From Natronococcus jeotgali DSM 18795 (GTDB lineage: Archaea > Halobacteriota > Halobacteria > Halobacteriales > Natrialbaceae): DNA of 64,000 bases. The position numbers and the translations under genes were made by a program. The stretch's first letter is position 1, and each line of letters starts with the position of its first letter. The notes beneath the pieces are model-generated. The model had not been told where the DNA came from. It saw only the letters and a program-made list of their open reading frames with translations, and searched no databases. The DNA is taken from the NCBI RefSeq assembly GCF_000337695.1, contig NZ_AOIA01000034.1, forward strand, positions 62,001 through 126,000, given 5' to 3'. This document shows, in pieces, positions 26,326-34,955 of this stretch.

Positions 26326-26790
26326 TTACCGTTCGAGGAACCCGTACGCGATCCCGAGGACGATCCCGTAGACCGCGTGGCCCAGCAGGCTCCCGACGTC
26401 GACGTTCGGCAGCGGCGGCGCCATCGGGAAGCCGACGGCCGAGAGCCAGATCGGCATGACGACGACTGCGAGACCGACCCAGACGACGATTCCGTAGGCG
26501 AGACCGAGGACGGCGCTCCGAACCATCCCGTTCTGCCCCGTCGCCGTGAGCGCCGCCGCGAAGACGACGCCCAGCACCGCGCCGTGTGAGACGTGGAGGA
26601 TCCAGCCGGCGAGACCGCCCTCGAGCCCGTACATCGCCGGGATCGCCATCTCGAGCACTTCCGGCATCTGCATCGCCATCATCGCGCCGAAGGCGATCGC
26701 GCCGACGATCCCGCCGACGACGCCGGCCTGCCAGGGTTCGAGTACGGTCCCGGTGCGTTCGCCCGTTCGAGTTTGTACTTTCGATGCCAT
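26326..26790 (-). CDS. Multi-spanning membrane protein of unknown function
   Basis: The 154-residue protein has four hydrophobic segments, starting with GVVGGIVGAIAFGAMMAMQM and ending GHAVYGIVLGIAYGF, with repeated glycine motifs and His at helix ends (HVSHGA, GHAVYG). ATG 26790 is preferred over 26838 because the extra residues are not hydrophobic or conserved-looking. I do not recognise a named family; it resembles small haloarchaeal integral membrane proteins. It is convergent with argF. Confidence 0.7.
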   Translation of the reverse strand: MASKVQTRTGERTGTVLEPWQAGVVGGIVGAIAFGAMMAMQMPEVLEMAIPAMYGLEGGLAGWILHVSHGAVLGVVFAAALTATGQNGMVRSAVLGLAYGIVVWVGLAVVVMPIWLSAVGFPMAPPLPNVDVGSLLGHAVYGIVLGIAYGFLER

Positions 26791-26909
26791 ATGGTACCAG
26801 TACACTCGGGGGTGCGTAGCGGTGTTCCGGTCTGGCACCGGTCGCGCACGGGCGCCGAACGCCGGAGCGACGCGAAGGTTCTTTGCGCGGGCTCGCCCAG
26901 TTCGTTCCG

Positions 26910-27164
26910 ATGGCGGATCCGCTACGCATCGAGGCCGGAGATCTCGAGGCCGACGCGATCCTCGAGGCGATCGAGGAGGGTCGACACGTCGTGGTTACGA
27001 CCACGACCCTCGGCGACGAACACGAGGTCACGCTGCGGTACGACGGATCGGTGTACTACTGCGACACCCCGACCCGATTGCACCGCCACGAGAGCGCGCG
27101 GGAGATGCGGACCTGTATTCGGAACATGGGGTACGGAACGGCACCCGTTGGCGACGACACGTGA
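26910..27164 (+). CDS. Small haloarchaeal hypothetical protein
   Basis: The 84-residue product (MADPLRIEAGDLEADAILEA start) looks like a compact alpha/beta domain, with two cysteines (YYCDTPTRLH and RTCIRNMGYG) and two His in between that might bind a metal. An ATG at 26883 adds nine residues and is less likely. A T-rich box lies about 30 bases upstream. It precedes a TrmB-like regulator by 31 bases, so the two may be co-transcribed. Confidence 0.6.
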   Translation: MADPLRIEAGDLEADAILEAIEEGRHVVVTTTTLGDEHEVTLRYDGSVYYCDTPTRLHRHESAREMRTCIRNMGYGTAPVGDDT

Positions 27165-27195
27165 CGCTTTCACTTCCGGAGCCGTAGCGTCGCGT

Positions 27196-27573
27196 ATGTC
27201 GACCGATCCCGAACACCGTCTCGACGAGCTACTGGAGACGCCGGATCCCGGATTCGGTACGGTGATGAGCTGCGTCTTCGGCATCGAACCCCACGAGACC
27301 CGAACCTACCTCGCGCTCCTCGATCGGCCCGGTAGCACGATCGACGAGCTGGAGGCGCCGCTCGAGCGCGATCGGAGCACGATCAACCGTTCGCTGACGA
27401 CGCTGTACGAGCGCGGGATCGTCAGTCGGGACCGACGGCTCCTCGACGGCGGGGGGTACGTCTACCAGTACACCGCCGTTTCGCTGCCGGAGGTCAAGCG
27501 GATGCTTCACGACGCGCTCGACGCCTGGACGGCGACGGTTCACGGGGTCATCGACGACTTCGACGGCGAGTGA
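27196..27573 (+). CDS. TrmB-like winged-helix transcriptional regulator
   Basis: The 125-residue protein carries a winged helix at about residues 35-90 (TYLALLDRPGSTIDELEAPL, then SLTTLYERGIVSRDRRL) and a short C-terminal helix, which fits single-domain TrmB/MarR-like regulators of haloarchaea. There is no sensor domain. Targets are unknown; possible ones are the preceding small gene or the thrC gene 76 bases downstream. Confidence 0.8.
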   Translation: MSTDPEHRLDELLETPDPGFGTVMSCVFGIEPHETRTYLALLDRPGSTIDELEAPLERDRSTINRSLTTLYERGIVSRDRRLLDGGGYVYQYTAVSLPEVKRMLHDALDAWTATVHGVIDDFDGE

Positions 27574-27649
27574 TCGTTCCCGCCGCCCGCCGTGGCAGCG
27601 TTGGTTACAATCAGCCCACTTTTCTCCCTCGCCCGCCACGGTCCCGGTA

Positions 27650-28927
27650 ATGAGTCTCAGCCTCTCCGCCGAGGATCCGACCGTCCCCGGGGACGCGACC
27701 GACGGCACCTGGCTCGAGTGTATCGACTGCGGCGAGACGTTCGCTCCCTTCGCGGACGTTCGGTACACCTGCGACGACTGCGAGGGCCTGCTCGAGGTTC
27801 GATACGCCGATTTCCCGACCTTCGACGACTTCGAGGGAGAGGGCGTCTGGCGCTACGCCGACGCCTTGCCCCTGGAGTCGGGCGTCTCGATCCGGGAGGG
27901 CGCGACGCCGCTGTACGAGGTGCCCCGCCTCGAGGACGAGATCGGCGTCGAGACGCTGCGGATCAAACACGAGGGGATGAATCCGACCGGCTCGTTCAAG
28001 GACCGCGGGATGACCGTCGGCGTCGCCGTCGCGCGGGAACTCGGCGTCGACCGACTGGCCTGTGCCTCGACGGGCAACACCAGCGCCGCGCTGGCGGCCT
28101 ACGGCTCCCGCGGGGGAATGGAGACGCTCGTCTTGCTTCCCGCAGGCAAGGTCGCCGCGGGGAAGGTCGCCCAGGCGAGCCTCCACGGCGCCCGCATTCT
28201 GGAAGTCGACGGCAACTTCGACGCCTGCCTCGACATCGTTCAGGAACTCGCGATCCAGGGCGAGGCCTACCTGCTGAACTCGCTGAACCCGTTCAGACTC
28301 GAGGGTCAGAAGACGATCGGTCTCGAGATCCTCGAGGCCTTCCGCGAGGACTACGGCGCCGTCCCCGATCGGATCGTCCTCCCGGTCGGCAACGCGGGCA
28401 ACACCGCGGCGCTGTACAAGGCGTTCCGCGAGCTCGTCCAGGCCGGCGAACTCGAGCCTGCGGCCGTCCCGAAGCTCACCGGGGTCCAGGCCGAGGGCGC
28501 CGCACCGATGGTCGAGGCCATCGAGAACGGCGCCGACGAGGTCCGGCGATGGGACGACGTCGAGACCCGCGCGACGGCGATCCGGATCGGCAACCCCGTT
28601 AACGCCCCCAAAGCCCTGCCGGGGATCCGCGAGACCGACGGTACCGCGATTTCGGTCTCCGACGAGGAGATCACCGACGCCCAGCGCGCGCTCGCGGGCG
28701 AAGGTATCGGGGTCGAGCCCGCCTCCGCGGCCTCCGTCGCCGGGCTCCGCAAGCTCCGCGCCGAGGGAATCGTCGGGAGCGACGAACGGGTCGCCTGTCT
28801 CACCACCGGCCACCTGCTCAAGGATCCCGACGCGGCCGCCGCGGCCGGCAACGACCCCGAACCGGTTCCGGCCGACACCGACGGCGTCCTCGAGCGCCTC
28901 GCTGACGGAAACTCGTCGGACCGATAG
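27650..28927 (+). CDS. thrC: Threonine synthase
   Basis: The 425-residue PLP enzyme has an N-terminal zinc-ribbon-like CIDCGETFAPFADVRYTCDD, the PLP lysine in GMNPTGSFKDRGMTVGVA, the glycine-rich phosphate loop PVGNAGNTAALYKAF and the C-terminal AAGNDPEP segment. It converts O-phosphohomoserine to threonine. The ATG at 27650 follows an A/T-poor 5' region. The acidic first 20 residues precede the zinc motif. Confidence 0.93.
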   Translation: MSLSLSAEDPTVPGDATDGTWLECIDCGETFAPFADVRYTCDDCEGLLEVRYADFPTFDDFEGEGVWRYADALPLESGVSIREGATPLYEVPRLEDEIGVETLRIKHEGMNPTGSFKDRGMTVGVAVARELGVDRLACASTGNTSAALAAYGSRGGMETLVLLPAGKVAAGKVAQASLHGARILEVDGNFDACLDIVQELAIQGEAYLLNSLNPFRLEGQKTIGLEILEAFREDYGAVPDRIVLPVGNAGNTAALYKAFRELVQAGELEPAAVPKLTGVQAEGAAPMVEAIENGADEVRRWDDVETRATAIRIGNPVNAPKALPGIRETDGTAISVSDEEITDAQRALAGEGIGVEPASAASVAGLRKLRAEGIVGSDERVACLTTGHLLKDPDAAAAAGNDPEPVPADTDGVLERLADGNSSDR

Positions 28928-29088
28928 CGCCATCGACGCGCTCAACCGTCTCGAAGGGAGGTCTCGAGTCGGTGGGCCGAACGGCGACCCGATCCGACCA
29001 CCACTTATTTCCATACCATCTTAGAAGATATCTTATATTTTAAGTAGCAAGAAGCGACATAGTCTCCCCTAACCGGTGATCATTACCA

Positions 29089-29985
29089 ATGGTTGTAGAC
29101 GATTCGACTGGAAGCTGTTCGGAATGCGGCGGACGACTGCGGGCGACGGAGACCGAGTTGATCTGCGAGAACTGCGGACTCGTCTCCGGAGAGGACGCGA
29201 TCGACCGCGGCCCCGAGTGGCGTTCGTTCGACGACGGACCGGATCGCCGACGGACGGGCGCGCCGTTGACGCGCTCGCGACACGATCGGGGACTCTCGAC
29301 CGAGATCGGCTACGGAAGCGGCTCCGGTCCCCGGTCTCGCCTGACCGGTCGAAAACGACGGCAGATCGCCCGTCTCAGGCGGGAACACAACCGAGCCCGG
29401 ATCTCGACGAAGGCCGAGCGCAACCAGGTGTACGGGTTCACCGAGATCAAACGCGTCAACGGATTGCTGTCGCTTCCCGCCTCCGTTCGGGAGCAGTCGT
29501 GTACCCTCTTCGAGTCGGCCCAGTCCGAGGGGCTGTTACAGGGGCGATCGCTCGAGGGGTTCGCCGCGGCCGCGATCTACGCGACCTGTCGGACGAACTC
29601 GCTGGCCAGAACGATCGACGAGATCGTCGCCGTCGCCCGCGCCGACGCTGACGAACTCAAGGCCGCCTACGACGCCCTGAACCGCGAGCTCGAGCTCCCG
29701 ACCGGCCCGATCGATCCGACCCAGTACCTGCCGCGGTACGCCTCGAAACTCGAACTCGAGCCCGCGATCGAGAACCGGGCTCGCGAACTCGTAACGGCGC
29801 TGCTGGAAGACGGTGCCATCGGCGGGCGGAACCCGAGCGGCGTCGCCGCGGCCTGTCTGTACGCGGCCGCCGGCGAACGGGAGGAGTGGCCCTCGATCAC
29901 CCAGACCGCCGCGGCCGACGTCGCCGACGTCGCACCCGCGACGATTCGGTCGACGGCCGTCGCACTCGACGATCGGAAGCAGTAA
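29089..29985 (+). CDS. tfb: Transcription initiation factor IIB (TFB)
   Basis: The 298-residue protein has the TFB order: N-terminal zinc ribbon (C10, C13, C26, C29), linker with EWRSFDD, then two cyclin-fold repeats (about 110-195 and 200-295). Haloarchaea carry several TFBs with distinct promoter preferences. The upstream 160 bp contain a very AT-rich block (ATATCTTATATTTTAAG near 29027-29043) that includes its TATA box. The stop lies three bases from that of the convergent mcm gene. Confidence 0.95.
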   Translation: MVVDDSTGSCSECGGRLRATETELICENCGLVSGEDAIDRGPEWRSFDDGPDRRRTGAPLTRSRHDRGLSTEIGYGSGSGPRSRLTGRKRRQIARLRREHNRARISTKAERNQVYGFTEIKRVNGLLSLPASVREQSCTLFESAQSEGLLQGRSLEGFAAAAIYATCRTNSLARTIDEIVAVARADADELKAAYDALNRELELPTGPIDPTQYLPRYASKLELEPAIENRARELVTALLEDGAIGGRNPSGVAAACLYAAAGEREEWPSITQTAAADVADVAPATIRSTAVALDDRKQ

Positions 29986-29988
29986 TCG

Positions 29989-32091
29989 TTAGGTCGTTCG
30001 GAGCGTGTCGGTGCTCGGCTCGTAGACCTCGCCCTTCTGTTTGAGCTTGTCGATCTCGTGTTCGGCCTTGGACTCGTCCATCCCGATCTCGTCGGCCCGC
30101 TCGAGGACGATGTCGACCGGCGCGCCCTCGTCGTACTCCTCCTCGATGTCGCTGATCAGCCCCTTGATGTTCTTGATCCGGTCGCGCTGGGACTTCGAGG
30201 TGCCGGCCTCGACGATGTCCGCGTCGAACTCGCCGGTTTCGGGATCGACGCCGATATCCTGCAGACACGAGCGGACGATCTCGACGACCTGCTCGGCGTC
30301 TCGCTGCTCGACCGTATCGGAGAGCCGCACGCGGGCACTTGCCTCAGAGAGGCGGACGAGTGCCTCGAGTTTCCGGGCCGTGACCGGAACCGGGGCGTCC
30401 TCGTCGGTCCCCTTCGCGCGCAGGTCGACGTAGAAATCGCGGATCGTCTCGCGGGCCTCCTCGGTCATCCGCGGGTGGCAGTTCTGTTTCGCGTAGGCGA
30501 TGTACTTCCGGAGGAGTTCGGCGTCGATGACGGGGTCGACCTGCTCGGTCATCTCCTCGATCTCGCCCTCGCTGACGTCGAGGCTGGTCATCTCCTCGCG
30601 CTGGGTCGTCAGCTCGCCCGCGTAGTTGGTCGTGAGGATGTGCTCGGCGAGGTTCTTGTCCTTCTCCTCGTCGGGCTGGTCCGTAACCGTGAAGATGAGG
30701 TCGAACCGCGAGATGAGGGCCGGCTCGAGGTCGATCTGCTCGCCGATCGGCTCGTACTGGTCGAAGCGGCCGTACTTTGGGTTCGCGGCGCCGAGCAGCG
30801 AACACCGGGACTTGAGCGTCGCGTTGATGCCGGCCTTCGAGACCGAGATCTTCTGTTGCTCGAGGGCCTCGTGCATGGCCGAGCGGTCCTCGCTGCGCAT
30901 CTTGTCGAGTTCGTCGACCGCCGCGATTCCCTGGTCGGCAAGCACGAGCGCACCGGCCTCGAGCGTCCACTGCTGTCCATCGCCGAAGTCATCCCTCACA
31001 GCCGCAGCGGTAAGACCAGCCGAGGACGACCCCTTCCCGGAGGTGTAGACTGATCGAGGTGCAATATTTTGTATATACCCTAGCATCTGAGACTTCCCGG
31101 TACCCGGGTCCCCGATCAGCAGCATATGCAGATCGCCCCGAATCCTCGAGCCGTCGGGCAACTGCTTCGTCACCCCCGAAAAGAGCTGGAGGATCATCGC
31201 GAGTTTCTCCTGCTCGTAGCCGTAGATCGAGGGGGCGATCGAGCCGACCATCTGCTCGTAGATGTCCTCGCTCGAGGAGAGCCGAACGATCTCTTCTTTG
31301 TCCTCGTCGGTGATGTCCATGTCCTCGAACTGCTCCTCGTCGATGTCGACGGACATGCCTTCCATGTAGAAGTCGAAGACGGGCGATTTGTCCTGGCCGT
31401 CGCCCTGTTGCTCGAGGCGGAGGACGCCGGTTGTGGAGACGTGGTCGCCGGGGGTCACCTCGCCGGTGATGTCGTCCTCGACGTGGACGTCGAGCGACTG
31501 GGGCGTCTCCCCGCCGCGCAGGCCCTCGGGACTCTCCTGGATGCGGAGCTTCTGGGAGTCGACGAACTCCGACTGGTCGAAGTTCACGCGGAACGGGCCC
31601 TGACGTTCACAGCCCTGGCACTCGTGGGGTTCCTGGAAGTCGCCGCTGGACTGGGGGACTCTGGTGAGGGTGCCACAGAGCTGGCACTCGAAGGCGGCCT
31701 CCTCGATCTTGGGGCGGACGTCGGTCGCCTTGCGGACGATCCCTCGAGCCTGCACGAGGGAGTTCATGTCGCGGGCGCGGATGTCCCGGATCTCGGGCGA
31801 CTCCGTTTCGGGGAGGTTTCGGATCCGAACGTGGGCCTGGCCGAGGCTCACGTCGATTGGGAGGTCGTACAGTCGCAAGGCCTCCTCGGCGTAGCGCTGG
31901 AGCTGTTCGGGCTGGGCGAGGAAGTCGTCGGCTAAGTTCGGATCGTACCGGTAGAGATCCTGCCAGTCGACGTGGAGCGATCGCTGCTCGTTAGGGTACT
32001 GCTGCGCAAGCTGCTTGATCTCGTTGTCGTAGTAGTTGCGGAAGAACTGCTCGAACGAGTCGACGAGTTCAGAATTTCCCGCTTGCGCCAT
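29989..32091 (-). CDS. mcm: Replicative DNA helicase MCM
   Basis: The 700-residue MCM starts MAQAGNSELVDSFEQFFRNY. It has the N-terminal zinc finger (C136, C139, C158, C161), Walker A GDPGTGKS (327-334), Walker B/DELDKM, the arginine-finger SRFDLIF and a C-terminal winged helix (about 620-700). It forms the hexameric replicative helicase. No intein interrupts the P-loop or Walker B regions, which are frequent insertion sites in haloarchaeal MCM. The open frame continues upstream to 32268 without family similarity. Confidence 0.97.
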   Translation of the reverse strand: MAQAGNSELVDSFEQFFRNYYDNEIKQLAQQYPNEQRSLHVDWQDLYRYDPNLADDFLAQPEQLQRYAEEALRLYDLPIDVSLGQAHVRIRNLPETESPEIRDIRARDMNSLVQARGIVRKATDVRPKIEEAAFECQLCGTLTRVPQSSGDFQEPHECQGCERQGPFRVNFDQSEFVDSQKLRIQESPEGLRGGETPQSLDVHVEDDITGEVTPGDHVSTTGVLRLEQQGDGQDKSPVFDFYMEGMSVDIDEEQFEDMDITDEDKEEIVRLSSSEDIYEQMVGSIAPSIYGYEQEKLAMILQLFSGVTKQLPDGSRIRGDLHMLLIGDPGTGKSQMLGYIQNIAPRSVYTSGKGSSSAGLTAAAVRDDFGDGQQWTLEAGALVLADQGIAAVDELDKMRSEDRSAMHEALEQQKISVSKAGINATLKSRCSLLGAANPKYGRFDQYEPIGEQIDLEPALISRFDLIFTVTDQPDEEKDKNLAEHILTTNYAGELTTQREEMTSLDVSEGEIEEMTEQVDPVIDAELLRKYIAYAKQNCHPRMTEEARETIRDFYVDLRAKGTDEDAPVPVTARKLEALVRLSEASARVRLSDTVEQRDAEQVVEIVRSCLQDIGVDPETGEFDADIVEAGTSKSQRDRIKNIKGLISDIEEEYDEGAPVDIVLERADEIGMDESKAEHEIDKLKQKGEVYEPSTDTLRTT

Positions 32092-32161
32092 TGCACGTCC
32101 GTAGGGTCGCCACCGTGTATAAATGGTCGCAAAGCGGACCGAAACTGGTCGCGAGCCTGGG

Positions 32162-32860
32162 TTACCGATCCGCGGCCGAACCGATCGTCGAACCGTCCGC
32201 AGTCGGCAGATCGGCGTCCTCGTCCGGTTCCGCGTCGAGTTCGTCGACGGAGACGCCGAGCGTCGCAATCGAGCGCACGGCCTCCTCGACGGTGACGTCG
32301 ACGTCGTAGACGTTGTCGATCGGAATGTGCATGATGTAGCCGTTGGTCGTGGGGTTCGGACCGAGCGGGACCATGACCGTCAGCATCTCGCCCTCCCCGA
32401 CGACGCGTTCGACGCTCGCCGGCGTATCGGCCGTCAGAAATCCGAACACGTACGCGTCCTTGTGCGGAAACTCGACGAGCTTGACCTCCTTGAACTGATT
32501 CGTGTCGTCGTCGACCAGAATGTTGCTCGCCCGACGAACGCTCTCGTAGAGCGTGCTCACGCCGGGAATAGTCTCCATCGTCGCGTGGATTCGCTTCGAA
32601 ACGTGTTTTCCGGGCGTGTGCTCGGCGGCGAACCCGACGAGCAGGAAGAACCCGATCAGCGAGAGCAGCATCGTCGACTGGATCACGACCCGCGGGGGTT
32701 CGTTGGGCCAGACGTACTGTACCCCGTCGACGACCGGCGAGAGAATTCCGACGACGAAATCGATCACGACCAGCAACACGAGCAGCGTCACGACGAGCGG
32801 GACCGTCAGAACGATCCCGTTGACGAGCCACCGCTTCGGTCGCTCCGAAACCGCATTCAT
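32162..32860 (-). CDS. DUF502 family membrane protein
   Basis: The 232-residue protein has two N-terminal transmembrane helices (about 14-38 and 60-82), then a soluble domain with PGVSTLYESVRRASNIL, KEVKLVEFP and MVPLGPNPTTNGYIMHIP, the conserved blocks of DUF502. The C-terminus is acidic. The biochemical function is unknown. It is upstream of mcm on the same strand with a 70-base gap. Confidence 0.88.
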   Translation of the reverse strand: MNAVSERPKRWLVNGIVLTVPLVVTLLVLLVVIDFVVGILSPVVDGVQYVWPNEPPRVVIQSTMLLSLIGFFLLVGFAAEHTPGKHVSKRIHATMETIPGVSTLYESVRRASNILVDDDTNQFKEVKLVEFPHKDAYVFGFLTADTPASVERVVGEGEMLTVMVPLGPNPTTNGYIMHIPIDNVYDVDVTVEEAVRSIATLGVSVDELDAEPDEDADLPTADGSTIGSAADR

Positions 32861-33195
32861 ACGGTTACGTGGCCGGCAATCGGTAGAAAACGTTCGGGTT
32901 GCGTTTGCGATTCGTCTCGAGTCTCGACCGATCGCGTCGCGTCGCGACTGACGGACTTGACCCGGACGCGCCGGTTGCCGGGATAGCCAGGAGGACGCTC
33001 CGAACCTCGCGGCCGGGGACGAACTCGGCGGGTAGCTCCGATGCTGTCTGCGAGGTCGAAGCCGCTGCGACGACGGGTGTGCCCTTCTCGTAGAAACAGG
33101 AAATCCGTGCCGTGAGGCTGATACTCCCGCGACCGAGACTCTTCACGGCCGTGAATCGGAGCTGTGCTTTTATCCGTTGGGAGCGTACGGACCGC
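32861..33195. other. Intergenic region between DUF502 gene and small zinc protein
   Basis: The 335-bp gap between two divergent genes holds the rightward promoter CTTTTATCC at 33167-33175, about 21-29 bases before ATG 33196. I see no further gene or repeat; the open frames across it are Arg/Ser-rich shadows. Confidence 0.4.
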
Positions 33196-33447
33196 ATGAC
33201 ACCACGATCGGCGCCGCGTTCGGACCGCACCCGCCAGCGGGCCGTGACCGCCCGTCTCGAGGCGACGACCGAACGACTCGATGCCCTGGAGGGTCGCCAG
33301 CGACAGCTCGAGCGCACGGTCGCAGCGGTGGCTCGGGAGGCCGGACTGTCGGTCGGCTCCCCGTGCACCCGGTGTGATCGGAGCCACACGCTCGTAAAGT
33401 CCGGCCTCGTCTACTGTCCGGAGTGTGGGTACAGACGGACGCTTTGA
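33196..33447 (+). CDS. Small coiled-coil protein with C-terminal zinc ribbon
   Basis: The 83-residue product has a charged helix with heptad-like leucines (ARLEATTERLDALEGRQRQL) followed by a zinc ribbon CTRCDRSHTL ... YCPECGYRRTL with CxxC pairs. This suggests a small nucleic-acid or protein-binding adaptor. ATG 33196 is favoured by the TATA box 21-29 bases upstream. Confidence 0.75.
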   Translation: MTPRSAPRSDRTRQRAVTARLEATTERLDALEGRQRQLERTVAAVAREAGLSVGSPCTRCDRSHTLVKSGLVYCPECGYRRTL

Positions 33448-33609
33448 GGTTCGGAACCCGGAGCGAACCGTCTCGAAAAACCTGTGCGCCGACCGACGAA
33501 CCCGCCTAACGCGGTCGCTACGTCGGTCGAAAGACCCCGATCGCACGCCGATCGTACGATCGGTGAAAAAGCCGATGCGGTCGCCGTTCGGCGACCGACT
33601 ATCGCCTGG

Positions 33610-33804
33610 TTAGACGCGCTCGACGTTCGTCGCGCGCGGACCCTTGGGGGCCTGCTCGATGTCGAACTCGATATCGGTACCCTCCGTCAGGTCCTCGCCG
33701 CCGACGTCCTCCATGTGGAAGAATACGTCCTCGTCAGCGTCCTCAGTCTCGATGAAACCGTAACCGCCCGTGTCGTTGAAGAAGTCAACCGTACCGTTTG
33801 CCAT
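33610..33804 (-). CDS. Cold-shock domain protein (CspA family), copy 1
   Basis: The 64-residue single OB-fold protein has GTVDFFNDTGGYGFIET (RNP1-like GYGFI) and DVFFHMED (RNP2-like VFFH) and ends APKGPRATNVERV. It binds single-stranded RNA or DNA. It differs from the second copy (51229-51423) at eight of 64 positions. A perfect 9-bp inverted repeat lies upstream of its promoter. Confidence 0.95.
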   Translation of the reverse strand: MANGTVDFFNDTGGYGFIETEDADEDVFFHMEDVGGEDLTEGTDIEFDIEQAPKGPRATNVERV

Positions 33805-33843
33805 TACAACCAGACAGTATCCCGGCACACGAATAAGGGTTGG

Positions 33844-33880
33844 CATTCGTATTTCCAAACCCGAGTACTGTATACGAATG
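33844..33880. repeat. Perfect 9-bp inverted repeat upstream of cold-shock gene
   Basis: CATTCGTAT at 33844-33852 and ATACGAATG at 33872-33880 are exact reverse complements, 19 bases apart. They lie just upstream of the TATA region of the leftward cold-shock gene, where an activator or repressor could bind. Confidence 0.6.
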
Positions 33881-34144
33881 TCTACTACCGTCGGAAAAGC
33901 GAGCACTCTGTGCGTAGAACGTCGGTTCTGCGTGGGAAGAGCCCTCCGGCTCCCCGACTCTGGCTAGAACGAACGGAGAACCCACAGTTTTCGTTTCCGA
34001 ACTGCGCCCGAATCTCGCGATTCGGGGTCGCGTCTCGAACGAGTCGTCCGGTTTCGGGCGCGATCCACCGTCCGTCCTCGTCCCTCTCCGGAACCGTGGT
34101 AGTTCCGCGAACCCCGGGAACCGAGCCGTCAGTGACGACCCGTA

Positions 34145-34163
34145 GCGGAGCGATCCGCTCCGC
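34145..34163. repeat. 8-bp hairpin before small zinc-finger gene
   Basis: GCGGAGCG and CGCTCCGC arms are separated by ATC. The hairpin lies about 60 bases upstream of ATG 34223 and may be a terminator-like or operator element. Confidence 0.35.
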
Positions 34164-34222
34164 CGACCGGCGCCTTCGTGTTTCGGCGAGCCCTTTTTGC
34201 TCCGCTGTGGCGTAGCTCTCGT

Positions 34223-34381
34223 ATGACTTCCCGAACGCCGGTGTTCTGTCAGGTGTGCAACGAGGCGATCGATTCCGAGCACTCCCTCGAGCACCACCTG
34301 GTCTACGAGCACAGACCTCGCGAGCTGGCCAGCCGGCTCGCTTCCGAGTGGGAGGCCGAGGAGCTCGGTTCCGAGGAGTAA
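34223..34381 (+). CDS. Small C2H2 zinc-finger protein
   Basis: The 52-residue protein has CQVCNEAIDSEHSLEHHLVYEH, a CxxC pair followed by two His spaced as in a C2H2-like finger, then an acidic tail. Haloarchaea encode many such short zinc proteins, presumably binding nucleic acid or protein. The ATG lies about 30 bases after a T-rich CCTTTTTGC box. Confidence 0.75.
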   Translation: MTSRTPVFCQVCNEAIDSEHSLEHHLVYEHRPRELASRLASEWEAEELGSEE

Positions 34382-34492
34382 CGACGGGCTCCGAACTCGG
34401 TGAGTGTTCGCATCGCGACTCTGTCTCTCGGCGGTCTCGAGTCGCGTTCGTCGAGAACGCCGCTGCTCACGGATTTGCTCGCAGCAGTACTA

Positions 34493-34565
34493 TGGGATCG
34501 CCCGGATTTGAACCGGGGTCACGGGCACCCAAGGCCCGAAGTATACCAAGCTAACCCACGATCCC
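34493..34565 (-). tRNA. tRNA-Pro (anticodon UGG)
   Basis: On the minus strand the sequence folds as acceptor GGGATCG/CGATCCC with discriminator A, D-arm, anticodon stem CGGGC/GCCCG with loop CTTGGGT (anticodon TGG), and T-arm CCCGG/CCGGG with TTCAAAT. CCA is not encoded and no intron is present. Confidence 0.96.
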
Positions 34566-34648
34566 GTATCTCCCATTCCGGACGAACCGCTTAAAGCGTT
34601 TCGTTCCGTACCGAACGGCTTTCCCCGCTTCGCTCGCTACGCTCGAGT

Positions 34649-34906
34649 ATGGTTACAGGAATCGAGATTCTCCTCCTGGTGATCGTTCTCGTTGCCGTGC
34701 TGGGCGCGACGACGATCATCCAGACGGTTCGTCCCTTTATCGTCAACGCGGTCGTCGGACTGCTCGTGTTGTTTCTGGCCCAGGCCGGCTTCGGCGTCTC
34801 GGTCGCGATCACGCCGATCGCCCTCCTGATCGTCGCGCTCGGTGGACTACCCGGCTCGCTGCTGGTGTTGTTGCTCTCGCTGTTCGGCGTCGCCTTCGTC
34901 CCCTGA
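34649..34906 (+). CDS. BofA-like (pro-sigmaK processing inhibitor family) membrane protein
   Basis: The 85-residue protein is almost entirely hydrophobic, with three predicted membrane segments and the FIVNAVVGLLVLFLAQAGF pattern (a conserved Asn followed by hydrophobic helix) of BofA-family proteins. In archaea its role is unknown, since there is no sporulation. It is convergent with the Ski2-like helicase gene. Confidence 0.75.
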   Translation: MVTGIEILLLVIVLVAVLGATTIIQTVRPFIVNAVVGLLVLFLAQAGFGVSVAITPIALLIVALGGLPGSLLVLLLSLFGVAFVP

Positions 34907-34955
34907 CCGACGCTTCGATCGCAATTTTCGATCCGACCGCGTTCCCAGAAGGGCG

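Larger units (their letters stand above)
33805..34222. other. Intergenic region with two inverted repeats
   Basis: The 418-bp gap between the divergent cold-shock gene and small zinc-finger gene carries the leftward promoter near 33829-33836, a 9-bp inverted repeat at 33844-33880 and an 8-bp hairpin at 34145-34163. No coding sequence is apparent. Confidence 0.45.

Noticed and set aside
29989-32091. An intein in MCM
   Set aside because: P-loop, Walker B and arginine-finger regions are continuous and the total length of 700 residues is normal for an intein-free protein.
29000-32100. A replication origin near mcm
   Set aside because: No orc1/cdc6 gene and no set of origin-recognition repeats was seen near it.
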